From Lachnospiraceae bacterium (lineage in GTDB: Bacteria > Bacillota > Clostridia > Lachnospirales > Lachnospiraceae), in the NCBI GenBank assembly GCA_015057825.1, contig SVDN01000001.1:39307-103306 (forward strand): a stretch of 64,000 nt of DNA. Direction: 5' to 3'. The position numbers and the translations under genes were made by a program. Of this stretch, positions 19,283 to 26,413 are shown piece by piece; position 1 is the stretch's first letter, and the number at the start of each line of letters is the position of its first letter. Under the pieces are notes generated by a model, which saw only the letters and a program-made list of their open reading frames with translations, was not told the DNA's origin and did no database searches.

Positions 19283-19351
19283 GTATAGTTTCTGTCCGAA
19301 ACTATGTATATTTTTTGTCCGAAACTTTGTATTGTTTCTGTCCGATTAAAG
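19283..19351. repeat. Three tandem 23-bp repeats between queC and queF
   Basis: Units begin at 19283, 19306 and 19329 with exactly 23-base spacing and share GTAT..TTT.TGTCCGA. The third runs over the queC stop codon. On the transcribed strand unit 1 folds as TAGTTTC-GGACA-GAAACTA (7-bp stem, GGACA loop). The other units keep the GGACA segment but fold poorly. Confidence 0.75.
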
Positions 19352-20029
19352 CATCAAAGGATCCGTTACACCGTTTGCCTCAAATGCTTTTATTCTGTCA
19401 ATACAAGTGCCGCAATGTCCGCAAGGCTTGTCCCCACCTTCATAGCAACTCCAAGTCAGTTCGTAAGGCACTTTCAAATCAAGTCCGATTTTTACGATAT
19501 CTTTCTTTGCCTTATTTACAAAAGGCGCCACAATACTTAATTGATTACCGCTTCCGACATAAATCGCTTCATCGATAGCCCTGTTAAACTCTTCGGAGCA
19601 GTCGGGATAAGCATTTCCCGCCGCATCGTCTCTGTGAATTCCGTAATAAATCACGCTGCAATCCTTAGACAAAGCGAGGGCTGCCGCACTTGATAAGAAA
19701 AGGCCGTTTCTGAAAGGCACATATGTGGAAACCGGCTTTCCATGAGTGTTTTCAAGTTGCTTTGCGTACTCGTCTTTCGGAATTTCCTTTGTGGAGCCTT
19801 CAAGCAAAGAGCAGTCGCTGAACTCAAATATCTTGGATAAATCAAGAAACAAATGCTCTACGCCGTAATAGTTTGCCACCTTGTTTGAACTTTCTATTTC
19901 TTTTTTATGTTTTTGTCCATAGCTTATTGATAAAGCTATTACATTCTCTTTTCCATACTTTTCAACAGCCATGGCAAGGGCAGTTGTACTGTCAACGCCA
20001 CCGCTGAATAAAACCAATGCTTTTTCCAT
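19346..20029 (-). CDS. queC: 7-cyano-7-deazaguanine (preQ0) synthase
   Basis: A 227-residue QueC that converts 7-carboxy-7-deazaguanine, ATP and ammonia to preQ0. The N-terminal PP-loop ATP-binding motif LFSGGVDSTTAL is intact, and the C-terminal zinc site with four cysteines is seen in CYEGGDKPCGHCGTC. Length is normal for the family. It follows queE by 43 bases and precedes queF in the same operon. Expression is probably set by the riboswitch ahead of queD. Confidence 0.96.
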   Translation of the reverse strand: MEKALVLFSGGVDSTTALAMAVEKYGKENVIALSISYGQKHKKEIESSNKVANYYGVEHLFLDLSKIFEFSDCSLLEGSTKEIPKDEYAKQLENTHGKPVSTYVPFRNGLFLSSAAALALSKDCSVIYYGIHRDDAAGNAYPDCSEEFNRAIDEAIYVGSGNQLSIVAPFVNKAKKDIVKIGLDLKVPYELTWSCYEGGDKPCGHCGTCIDRIKAFEANGVTDPLML

Positions 20030-20072
20030 TTCTTTTTCTTCTTCTATACCTGTTTTTTCTTTTCTATGCTAA

Positions 20073-20813
20073 TTACACGCCTCTCTCATCCGGATCCCAA
20101 ATATATTTGTGTAACTGCAACTGGATTCTTACGCCGTTAAGCTTATGTTCTTTCATAAACTCCACAATTTCTTTCGGATCGATTTTGCCGTAAACCGGGC
20201 TGAAAATAACATAACATTTGTCCGTAAGTCTGTAGCGTTTTATAACTTCAACCGCTCTTTCCAAGTCGGTTCTGTCCGAACAGACAAACTTGACGGAATC
20301 GCGTTTTGTAAGATTTCCTCTGTCAAAATTGTCACTTATCATTTTATCTTCCATGCCCGATGAAGGAAGCTTGTAATCAAGTGTAAGTCTTACCTGCTCG
20401 TTAAGACCTTTTCTTTTTCTGTATGCATCTATTTCGGCAATGCTAACCGCACCGTTTGTCTCGATTTCTACTCGAAATCCCGGTACCTGAAAGCTTTTGT
20501 TTTTAAGTTTTTTCTTTGTTATTTCGCCTACCAGCTCCGTAATGTCATTTTGAAGAAGAGGCTCGCCGCCTGTAAGAGTAACATTTGCAATCTGATGTTT
20601 TTCGATTACATTCGCGATTTCTTTTACCGTCATTTCATGACATTCCGCATCTTTTTTGTTTGCCCATGAAGTATCGCAATATGCGCATTTAAGGTTACAG
20701 CCCTTAAATCTTACAAAAGTTGTAAGCTCCCCCGCTCTCATTCCTTCTCCGTTAATGCTTTTGAAGATTTCAATTACTTCAAGTTTTTTTGATTTTTCAG
20801 TTGCCAATTCCAT
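20073..20813 (-). CDS. queE: 7-carboxy-7-deazaguanine synthase (radical SAM)
   Basis: About 246 residues. QueE rearranges 6-carboxytetrahydropterin to 7-carboxy-7-deazaguanine using SAM and a [4Fe-4S] cluster. The cluster motif CNLKCAYC (C-x3-C-x2-C) follows FVRFKG, with VTLTGGEPLLQ after it. The ATG at 20813 follows AAGGTGG. An upstream in-frame start would add 30 residues that overlap the queD end and have no homology feel. It sits 19 bases after queD. Confidence 0.95.
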   Translation of the reverse strand: MELATEKSKKLEVIEIFKSINGEGMRAGELTTFVRFKGCNLKCAYCDTSWANKKDAECHEMTVKEIANVIEKHQIANVTLTGGEPLLQNDITELVGEITKKKLKNKSFQVPGFRVEIETNGAVSIAEIDAYRKRKGLNEQVRLTLDYKLPSSGMEDKMISDNFDRGNLTKRDSVKFVCSDRTDLERAVEVIKRYRLTDKCYVIFSPVYGKIDPKEIVEFMKEHKLNGVRIQLQLHKYIWDPDERGV

Positions 20814-20832
20814 TACCACCTTTTTACTAAAT

Positions 20833-21252
20833 CTATTTTTCGTAAATCGCACAGTTGTTAGGTGTCTCAAATACAACGATTTTCGACACATCAAAACCGG
20901 CATTTACCATTTTATCAAAGAAGAATTTTGCAAAATTTTCCGCTGTCGGTCTGAAATCCACATTGACTATCTTAAAGTTTTCTTCAGCCAAAGCTTCCAG
21001 TGTTTTAGCCTTTAAAGAGCCTCTTTCTATTATAAAGGTATGGTCGAAGCCCTCCAACAAGTTCTTCAACTCCTCTTTAAGCACGCTAAAATCAACGCAC
21101 ATCCCTTTTTCCGAACCATTTTCCTTTAGGGATTCGCATTGAATTTCAACTTCCACTTTCCATCTGTGTCCGTGAATATTAGCGCATTTGCCGTCATAAT
21201 CCTTTAAAAAATGCGCCGCATCGAAAGATTCTGCTGTTTTTAATTTGTACAT
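20833..21252 (-). CDS. queD: 6-carboxy-5,6,7,8-tetrahydropterin synthase
   Basis: About 139 residues of the 6-pyruvoyl-tetrahydropterin synthase family. QueD converts dihydroneopterin triphosphate to 6-carboxytetrahydropterin. Zinc ligands are seen as FDAAHFL and NIHGHRW, with the catalytic cysteine in GKCANIHG. The ATG at 21252 follows AGGTGG by 6 bases; a longer reading upstream runs through the leader RNA and is rejected. It is the first gene of the operon, about 100 bases after the riboswitch terminator. GTP cyclohydrolase (folE) is not in this window. Confidence 0.95.
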   Translation of the reverse strand: MYKLKTAESFDAAHFLKDYDGKCANIHGHRWKVEVEIQCESLKENGSEKGMCVDFSVLKEELKNLLEGFDHTFIIERGSLKAKTLEALAEENFKIVNVDFRPTAENFAKFFFDKMVNAGFDVSKIVVFETPNNCAIYEK

Positions 21253-21335
21253 AATCGCCACCTGTTTAATCTTAATCAAACCGTTGCCGGTTTTCCCGAC
21301 CGCTTGTATTATCCACACCACTGCTATATCAAATT

Positions 21336-21370
21336 AGAAAAAGAAAAGGAGCCCATCAAAAAAGGCTCCA
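21336..21370 (-). terminator. Riboswitch-controlled intrinsic terminator before queD
   Basis: On the minus strand GGAGCC (21369-21364) pairs with GGCTCC (21353-21348), followed by TTTTCTTTTTCT. The upstream AGGGCT (minus, about 21391-21386) can pair with AGCCTT of the first arm, giving a competing antiterminator. Confidence 0.85.
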
Positions 21371-21385
21371 AAAATAAACATAATA

Positions 21386-21430
21386 AAGCCCTAGTTTTGA
21401 TATGGCAGGATGGTGCAAATGAACTGCCTT
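21386..21430 (-). ncRNA. preQ1-I riboswitch aptamer
   Basis: Read on the minus strand: stem GGCAG (21428-21424), loop TTCATTTGCACCATC, stem CTGCC, then the A-rich tail ATATCAAAACTAGGG. This is the compact H-type pseudoknot layout of the preQ1 class I aptamer; the AAAACTA tail is the conserved part. It lies just before a terminator and the queD-queE-queC-queF operon, so preQ1 binding should trap the tail and favour termination. Confidence 0.88.
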
Positions 21431-21482
21431 TTATTATCTTTTGTATTATAATATTATATTCTTTGAATGTAAAGCAAATCCC

Positions 21483-21953
21483 TTAACAGACGCAAACGCT
21501 TTCTAACAATTCATTCAAATCATCGTTGTTATTTATAAGCTTATCGGCGATAATATCCGCACCTTCAATGTATGGTGCAAGCTTTTCGGCCGATTTTCCG
21601 ATATCGCTGCCGCCGGATGTCGCAAACAATACAACTTTTTTTCCGAACCATTTATAGTCTTTGCAGAAAGTATTTACAACGTTTGGTGCGATTCCGTACC
21701 AAATCGGAAAACCTATATAAACTACGTCATAAGACTTAAAGTCTTCGATTTTTCCTTCAACAGGTACATCTTTTCTGCCTAATTTTTCGCGATTGCATCT
21801 TGCAAAAGGATTTACCCATTTAAGATCCGCTTCCGTATATGGTTCCTGTGGTTTTATTTCGAAAGAAGTACCCTGCGTTTCTTTGGCTATTTTTTCAGCT
21901 ACAGATTTTGTTACTCCGGCTTCAGCCGAAAAGTAAGTTACTAATGTTTTCAT
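21483..21953 (-). CDS. Flavodoxin-like protein
   Basis: A 156-residue flavodoxin-fold protein of the Flavodoxin_4 type. The N-terminal MKTLVTYFSAEAGVTKSVAE holds the phosphate loop for FMN. VVYIGFPIWYGIAP and VVLFATSGGSDIG are the usual flavin-contact segments. It would carry low-potential electrons in the cytosol, possibly to radical SAM or reductase partners. It precedes the riboswitch on the same strand and follows maf by 60 bases. A short Cys-Val-Cys tail ends the protein. Confidence 0.87.
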   Translation of the reverse strand: MKTLVTYFSAEAGVTKSVAEKIAKETQGTSFEIKPQEPYTEADLKWVNPFARCNREKLGRKDVPVEGKIEDFKSYDVVYIGFPIWYGIAPNVVNTFCKDYKWFGKKVVLFATSGGSDIGKSAEKLAPYIEGADIIADKLINNNDDLNELLESVCVC

Positions 21954-22013
21954 TTTCTACCTCGCTTCAGTATAAATACTATCAACGATGCTCAATATGC
22001 ATTCATTGACTAA

Positions 22014-22601
22014 TTAATGATTTTGTTCGAATAAACTTAAATTTTCCTTAAGCTTGTCCAAAGGTAATCCAACTACATTTAAATAGTCACCTTCAATTCT
22101 TTCAATCAAGAATGCCCCTTCGCCTTGAATGGCGTATGCTCCCGCTTTGTCCATCGGTTCGCCTCCCTCAATATAGGCTTTTAATTCATCATCCGATGGA
22201 TTTTTAAAAAATACTTTGGTTTCATCATGAAAAGTCATTCTACGACCGCTGATTGCATCCACAAGACTTACTCCGGTAAAAACACTGTGTGCTCTTCCCC
22301 TAAGTGATTTAAGCATTTCAAATGCTTCTTCTTTGTCTTTTGGTTTGCCGTAAACCAGACCATCAAGTGCAACCACTGTGTCCGCCCCGATTACCAGACC
22401 GTGCTTTCCTTCTGCTTTAACAAGATTTGCCACGTCTTTTGCCTTAATCAAGGACAGTTTCTCAACCAAATCGGCAGGTGTGCCAAACTCAATACCTTCA
22501 TCAACATCAGATACTCTGATTTCAAAGTCGAATCCCGCTTTTTCAAGGATTTCTTTTCTTCTTGGTGAGCCCGATGCCAATATTAGTTTTTTGTTTTGCA
22601 T
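22014..22601 (-). CDS. maf: Maf-family nucleoside triphosphate pyrophosphatase
   Basis: About 195 residues. Maf proteins hydrolyse dTTP, UTP or modified nucleotides to monophosphates and have been linked to septum formation in Bacillus. The signature LASGSPRRKEIL opens the protein, and GADTVVALDG, KPKDKEEAFEMLKSLRG and the closing YLNVVGLPL match the family. The ATG at 22601 is preferred over the GTG one codon earlier. It lies 55 bases after the copper ATPase gene on the same strand. Confidence 0.93.
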   Translation of the reverse strand: MQNKKLILASGSPRRKEILEKAGFDFEIRVSDVDEGIEFGTPADLVEKLSLIKAKDVANLVKAEGKHGLVIGADTVVALDGLVYGKPKDKEEAFEMLKSLRGRAHSVFTGVSLVDAISGRRMTFHDETKVFFKNPSDDELKAYIEGGEPMDKAGAYAIQGEGAFLIERIEGDYLNVVGLPLDKLKENLSLFEQNH

Positions 22602-22656
22602 CACTTTTCTTCTTTCCGCTTATTAATTTATCTTAATATTGCCAAAATCAGCAATT

Positions 22657-25245
22657 TTAAGCCATTTTGTAGCCTGCGGCTTCCACTGCCGCATTTATAT
22701 CATTATCCGATATTTCTTTTGAAAGTTCAAGTACACAATTGTTTTTTTCGTGGCTCGGATTTGCGCTTATTACACCGTCAATTTTTTCGAGTGCTTCTTT
22801 AACGTGTGCCTCGCAGTGTGTACACATCATACCTTCGATTTTAATTTCTTTTGTCATTTTTTTATCCTCACTTTCTTCTGTTATGTCATTGTTTTCAACA
22901 GCGGCATTTTCCATATAAGCATTAAACTTATCCTCAAACTCCTTATTGATTCTTTTTTTATCATGTCTGTCCGACTTGATATTTTTAAGGTTTAGTCTGA
23001 GTGCATTTCCCACTACAAATATGCTGGAAAGACTCATTGCAGCCGCCCCGAACATCGGGTTTAATTCCCAGCCGAAAGCGTAAATATACGCTCCCGCAGC
23101 AAGTGGAATGCCTATGATATTGTAAATAAATGCCCAAAACAGATTTTGGTGAATGTCTCTTATAGTTGCGCGACTGAGTCTCAAAGCAACAGCAACGTCT
23201 TTTAAATTGCTCTTTACAAGCACCACATCCGCCGCATCTATTGCAACGTCCGTGCCCGCTCCTATAGCAAGCCCCACATGGGCGCTGACCAAAGCCGGAG
23301 CATCGTTGATTCCGTCACCTACCATGGCTACTTTTCCAAAGGCTTTAAGATCTTTTACTATTCTTTCTTTGTCAGCCGGCAAAACATCCGAAATAACATT
23401 TTTTATTCCGGCCTTTTTTGCAACAGCACGGGCGGTATATGCGTTATCGCCGGTAAGCATAAGCACTTTAATGCCCATGTTTTCAAATTCAGCAACCGCA
23501 TCCTTTGCATCATCTTTAATTTTATCGGCAACAGCTATGATTCCCGCAAGCTTTCCGTCTATTGCAAAGAATGTAGGTGTTTTTCCTTCCGATGCAAAGC
23601 CCATACTTTTTTCTTTTAATCTATCACCAATGCTTATGGCATTTTCAACAAATTTTAAACTTCCTCCAAGGATTTTTTGTCCATTTATTACAGCTTTTAC
23701 TCCGTTGCCCGAAAGTGCTTCAAATTCATCCGCCTCAATAGCCGCAATTCCCTTTTCTTCGGCATATTCGCAAATAGCAAGTGCAAGTGGATGCTCGCTT
23801 TTCTTTTCCAAAGCATAGGCAATTTCCAAGAGTTTACCTTCCTCTACACCTTCTGCCGGCAAAATATCCGTAACCACCGGCTTTCCGTAAGTTACGGTAC
23901 CTGTTTTATCAAGAAGCAGCGCATCGACTTTTCCCGTAATTTCAAGGCTTTCCGCATTTTTAAACAAGACACCCGCTTTGGCACCCATGCCGTTTCCCAC
24001 CATTATGGCCACAGGAGTTGCAAGGCCCAGCGCGCAAGGGCAGCTGATAACAAGTACCGAAATCGCCCTTGAAAGACTATATCCCATATCTTTTGACACA
24101 ATCATCCAAATAATAAGAGTAATAAGTGCTATAAGCACCACTATAGGCACAAAGACACCTGAGACTTTGTCCGCAATCTTTGCAATAGGTGCTTTTGTGG
24201 CCGATGCATCCGCCACCATTCTTATAATGCCCGCAAGAGATGTATCCTCTCCCACTTTAGTGGCTTTGCATTTTAAAAAGCCTGATTTATTGATGGTTCC
24301 CGCACTTATTTCATCTCCCTCTTCCTTATCAACGGGAATGCTCTCTCCCGAAAGCATGGATTCATCAACAGCCGATACTCCCGACAAAATCACTCCGTCC
24401 ACAGGAATGCTCATACCGGGTTTTACCATAAAAATATCTCCGGGCTTAACTTCATCCACTGAAATTTCAACTTCGGTTTCTGTTCCGTCCGCTTCCGTTT
24501 TTAAAACAACAGCTGTCTTTGGCGCAAGCTTCATAAGACTTTTAAGCGCATCTGTGGTTCTTCCCTTTGAATAAGCTTCCAAAGTCTTGCCAACGGTAAT
24601 AAGCGCAAGAATCATGGCCGCCGAGTCAAAATAAAGCTGATTTAAATAAGGCATGCAAATTTCATGAAGACCGTGCTCTCCCATACCCATATCCATTGAG
24701 AAAGCAGCGGATACGGCATGCATCATTAAAAACAAATTAATAAGGCTGTAAACAAAGGAAGCTCCGGAACCCAAGGCCACCAAGCTGTCCATATTCAAAG
24801 CCCTGTTTATAAGGCCCTTAAAACCGCTTATAAAAAACTTTTTATTTATGAAAATAACGATAATCGATAAAAGAAGCTCTGTTAAGCCAAGAGCCATAGG
24901 ATTTATAAAGTCGGGCATCCACATGGCAAAAACCATAAGAGGCACAACAAAAACAACAGAAGCAATCAACCTTGCTCTGAGTGTATAAAAATCTTTATTA
25001 ATGCTATCTTCAAAGGATGAGCCGGCCTCTTTCTTGGCAGCTGCTTTTTGTTTTAAAGAGGCGCCGTAGCCTGCCTTAACAACTGCCGAAACAATGGCTT
25101 CATCGCTTGCGGCTCCTTCCACATTCATGGAATTGGTGAGCAAGTTAACGCTTACCTTATCCACGCCATCAACTGCTGCCACAGCCTTTTCCACGTGGGC
25201 CGAGCAAGCCGCACAACTCATGCCCGTCACATCAAACTGTCTCAT
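22657..25245 (-). CDS. copA: P1B-type copper-transporting ATPase
   Basis: About 862 residues. A heavy-metal-associated domain opens the protein (GMSCAAC, Cys11 and Cys14). Membrane helices, the transport motif CPC in VISCPCALGLATP, the phosphorylation site DKTGT, the TGDN segment and the hinge GDGINDAP follow. A second metal-binding domain with GMMCTHCEAHV closes the chain (about 795-862). A C-terminal extra metal domain is less common than paired N-terminal ones. The CPC motif and two CxxC domains point to Cu(I) export. The ATG at 25245 follows GTGAGG. No copper repressor gene is adjacent, but palindromes overlap its likely promoter. Confidence 0.93.
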   Translation of the reverse strand: MRQFDVTGMSCAACSAHVEKAVAAVDGVDKVSVNLLTNSMNVEGAASDEAIVSAVVKAGYGASLKQKAAAKKEAGSSFEDSINKDFYTLRARLIASVVFVVPLMVFAMWMPDFINPMALGLTELLLSIIVIFINKKFFISGFKGLINRALNMDSLVALGSGASFVYSLINLFLMMHAVSAAFSMDMGMGEHGLHEICMPYLNQLYFDSAAMILALITVGKTLEAYSKGRTTDALKSLMKLAPKTAVVLKTEADGTETEVEISVDEVKPGDIFMVKPGMSIPVDGVILSGVSAVDESMLSGESIPVDKEEGDEISAGTINKSGFLKCKATKVGEDTSLAGIIRMVADASATKAPIAKIADKVSGVFVPIVVLIALITLIIWMIVSKDMGYSLSRAISVLVISCPCALGLATPVAIMVGNGMGAKAGVLFKNAESLEITGKVDALLLDKTGTVTYGKPVVTDILPAEGVEEGKLLEIAYALEKKSEHPLALAICEYAEEKGIAAIEADEFEALSGNGVKAVINGQKILGGSLKFVENAISIGDRLKEKSMGFASEGKTPTFFAIDGKLAGIIAVADKIKDDAKDAVAEFENMGIKVLMLTGDNAYTARAVAKKAGIKNVISDVLPADKERIVKDLKAFGKVAMVGDGINDAPALVSAHVGLAIGAGTDVAIDAADVVLVKSNLKDVAVALRLSRATIRDIHQNLFWAFIYNIIGIPLAAGAYIYAFGWELNPMFGAAAMSLSSIFVVGNALRLNLKNIKSDRHDKKRINKEFEDKFNAYMENAAVENNDITEESEDKKMTKEIKIEGMMCTHCEAHVKEALEKIDGVISANPSHEKNNCVLELSKEISDNDINAAVEAAGYKMA

Positions 25246-25385
25246 TTTAAACCTCACTGTATATATTATATACCCTAATTATAGTAAATCAAAATAAAAT
25301 CACCGTGAGTTAGTCACGCTAAACTCCCTATTATATTAGTATACTTTTCCCATAACTTCAAATGATTTTTTGTGAAATTTAAGGC
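25246..25385 (-). promoter_or_regulatory. copA promoter and operator region
   Basis: On the minus strand TTGATT and TATAAT (about 25270-25265) are 16 bases apart. A 15-base palindrome GTATATAATATATAC (25259-25273) overlaps this -10 box just before the ribosome site. Further upstream lie a second TTGAAG/TAATAT pair and a CGTGA-TCACG hairpin. This is a plausible operator-controlled promoter; the regulator is unknown. Confidence 0.5.
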
Positions 25386-25387
25386 AC

Positions 25388-25420
25388 AAAAAAATCAGGT
25401 CCCTCAACCTGATTTTTTTT
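25388..25420. terminator. Bidirectional intrinsic terminator
   Basis: AATCAGGT (25393-25400), loop CCCTCA and ACCTGATT (25407-25414) form a perfect 8-bp stem flanked by A-runs and T-runs on both sides, so it can act on either strand. On the minus strand it ends the candidate small RNA. Confidence 0.85.
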
Positions 25421-25552
25421 ATATTTATCCCCTCGTCCTAAAGATGATATATTGAAAGTACCTACTTGCGGGCCCTAACCGCAATTTCCGATGCAAGTAC
25501 TTTAAGCAATCCCTCATTGCTTGGTTATAATATAGCAAATGAAGTGTGACAA
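25388..25552 (-). ncRNA. Candidate structured small RNA or leader RNA with its promoter
   Basis: This fills the 382-base gap between the response regulator and copA. On the minus strand TTGTCA (25552-25547), 17 bases and TATAAC (25529-25524) make a good promoter. Downstream lies a long helix: AAAGTAC plus TTGC pairing with GCAA and GTACTTT across 25455-25503 with a 4-base bulge. A linker with GGACGAGGGG and then the terminator at 25388 follow, for an RNA of about 130 bases. A 7-bp inverted repeat with loop GAGGG (25504-25522) sits at the predicted start of transcription and may be RNA or operator. I do not recognise a known family. Confidence 0.45.
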
Positions 25553-25627
25553 ATCCGCGACAAATATTTTAGTACTTTGGTACTATTTTTTCAACTTTTT
25601 TTATTTATCTCCCATCCAAATAAATAT

Positions 25628-26413
25628 CTAAAACAGACTGCCGTTTGTAAACTCAGCCCAGCTATAATCAATCATATAATCGCCTTTGTAGGCATTCATG
25701 GCATGAACATCCCCCAAAAGATAATTATAATAATCGCATTCAAAGTTTTCTTCGTTAACCGAAATTGCATTTTTACTTCTGGAAATAATATTTTCCGCAC
25801 CGGCGGCTTTTAATGTCTGCATCATTTCGCTTACATATTTTCTTATCATACTTTGAGTTGTGGAATCAAAAGGTCTGTCCTCACAAAGCACTCCCGCAAT
25901 TTCCGCCGTTGATGCGCTTGCACCGTGTTTATCCACAAGATATGCCAAGAGTTCTTTGGACTTGGCTCTGTGAAATACAATTCTTTCCCCGCTTTTATCA
26001 AAAACTTCGAATCCGCCGAAACATTGAATCCTGATATTTTTTTTGCCCAAAAAAGCCATGTTTTCGTAAGCAAAATCAAGCTCCGCCAAAATGTCTTCTT
26101 CTCTGGCGGGCTTAAGAAGGTAACCCCCGACTCTTATTCTGATTGCGCTTATGGCATATTGATCGTAAGCCGTAACATACACAAGATGAAGCTTAGGATA
26201 TAATTCCTTAAGCTTTTTTCCCAAATCTATTCCGTGCATTTGACCCATTTCCATATCTAAAAAAGCCATGTCGATCTCGTTGTCCTTTGCAAAATCCAAA
26301 GCCTCCAAAGGACTTGTATAAGCAAACAAATTGTTTTCGGGCCTATTTGTCGAAATAACACGAACAAGCTTGTTTACGGCTCTTTGCTCATCATCAACAA
26401 TTAAAATGTTCAT
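25628..26413 (-). CDS. Response regulator with receiver and winged-helix (SARP-like) output
   Basis: A 261-residue regulator. The receiver domain (1-120) has the acidic pair Asp7-Asp8, the phospho-acceptor Asp53 in MAFLDMEMG, and a LLKP lysine near 103. The rest (about 125-230) starts IRIQCFGGFEVFDKSGE and continues with a winged helix like those of SARP/OmpR-type activators, not the LytTR domain usually paired with LytS-type kinases. It overlaps its kinase gene by 4 bases (ATGA), so the two are translated together. The target genes are unknown. Confidence 0.88.
   Translation of the reverse strand: MNILIVDDEQRAVNKLVRVISTNRPENNLFAYTSPLEALDFAKDNEIDMAFLDMEMGQMHGIDLGKKLKELYPKLHLVYVTAYDQYAISAIRIRVGGYLLKPAREEDILAELDFAYENMAFLGKKNIRIQCFGGFEVFDKSGERIVFHRAKSKELLAYLVDKHGASASTAEIAGVLCEDRPFDSTTQSMIRKYVSEMMQTLKAAGAENIISRSKNAISVNEENFECDYYNYLLGDVHAMNAYKGDYMIDYSWAEFTNGSLF

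Noticed and set aside
23153..24574. Long plus-strand open frames opposite copA (about 200 codons each)
   Set aside because: They lie wholly inside copA on the other strand, have low-complexity Ser/Ala/Thr-rich translations, no ribosome sites and no recognisable domains.
25388..25552. SRP RNA, 6S RNA, tmRNA or a known metal riboswitch at this site
   Set aside because: I looked for their conserved elements (GGAA/helix 8 of SRP, 6S bubble, tmRNA ends, NiCo and yybP-ykoY motifs) and did not find them.
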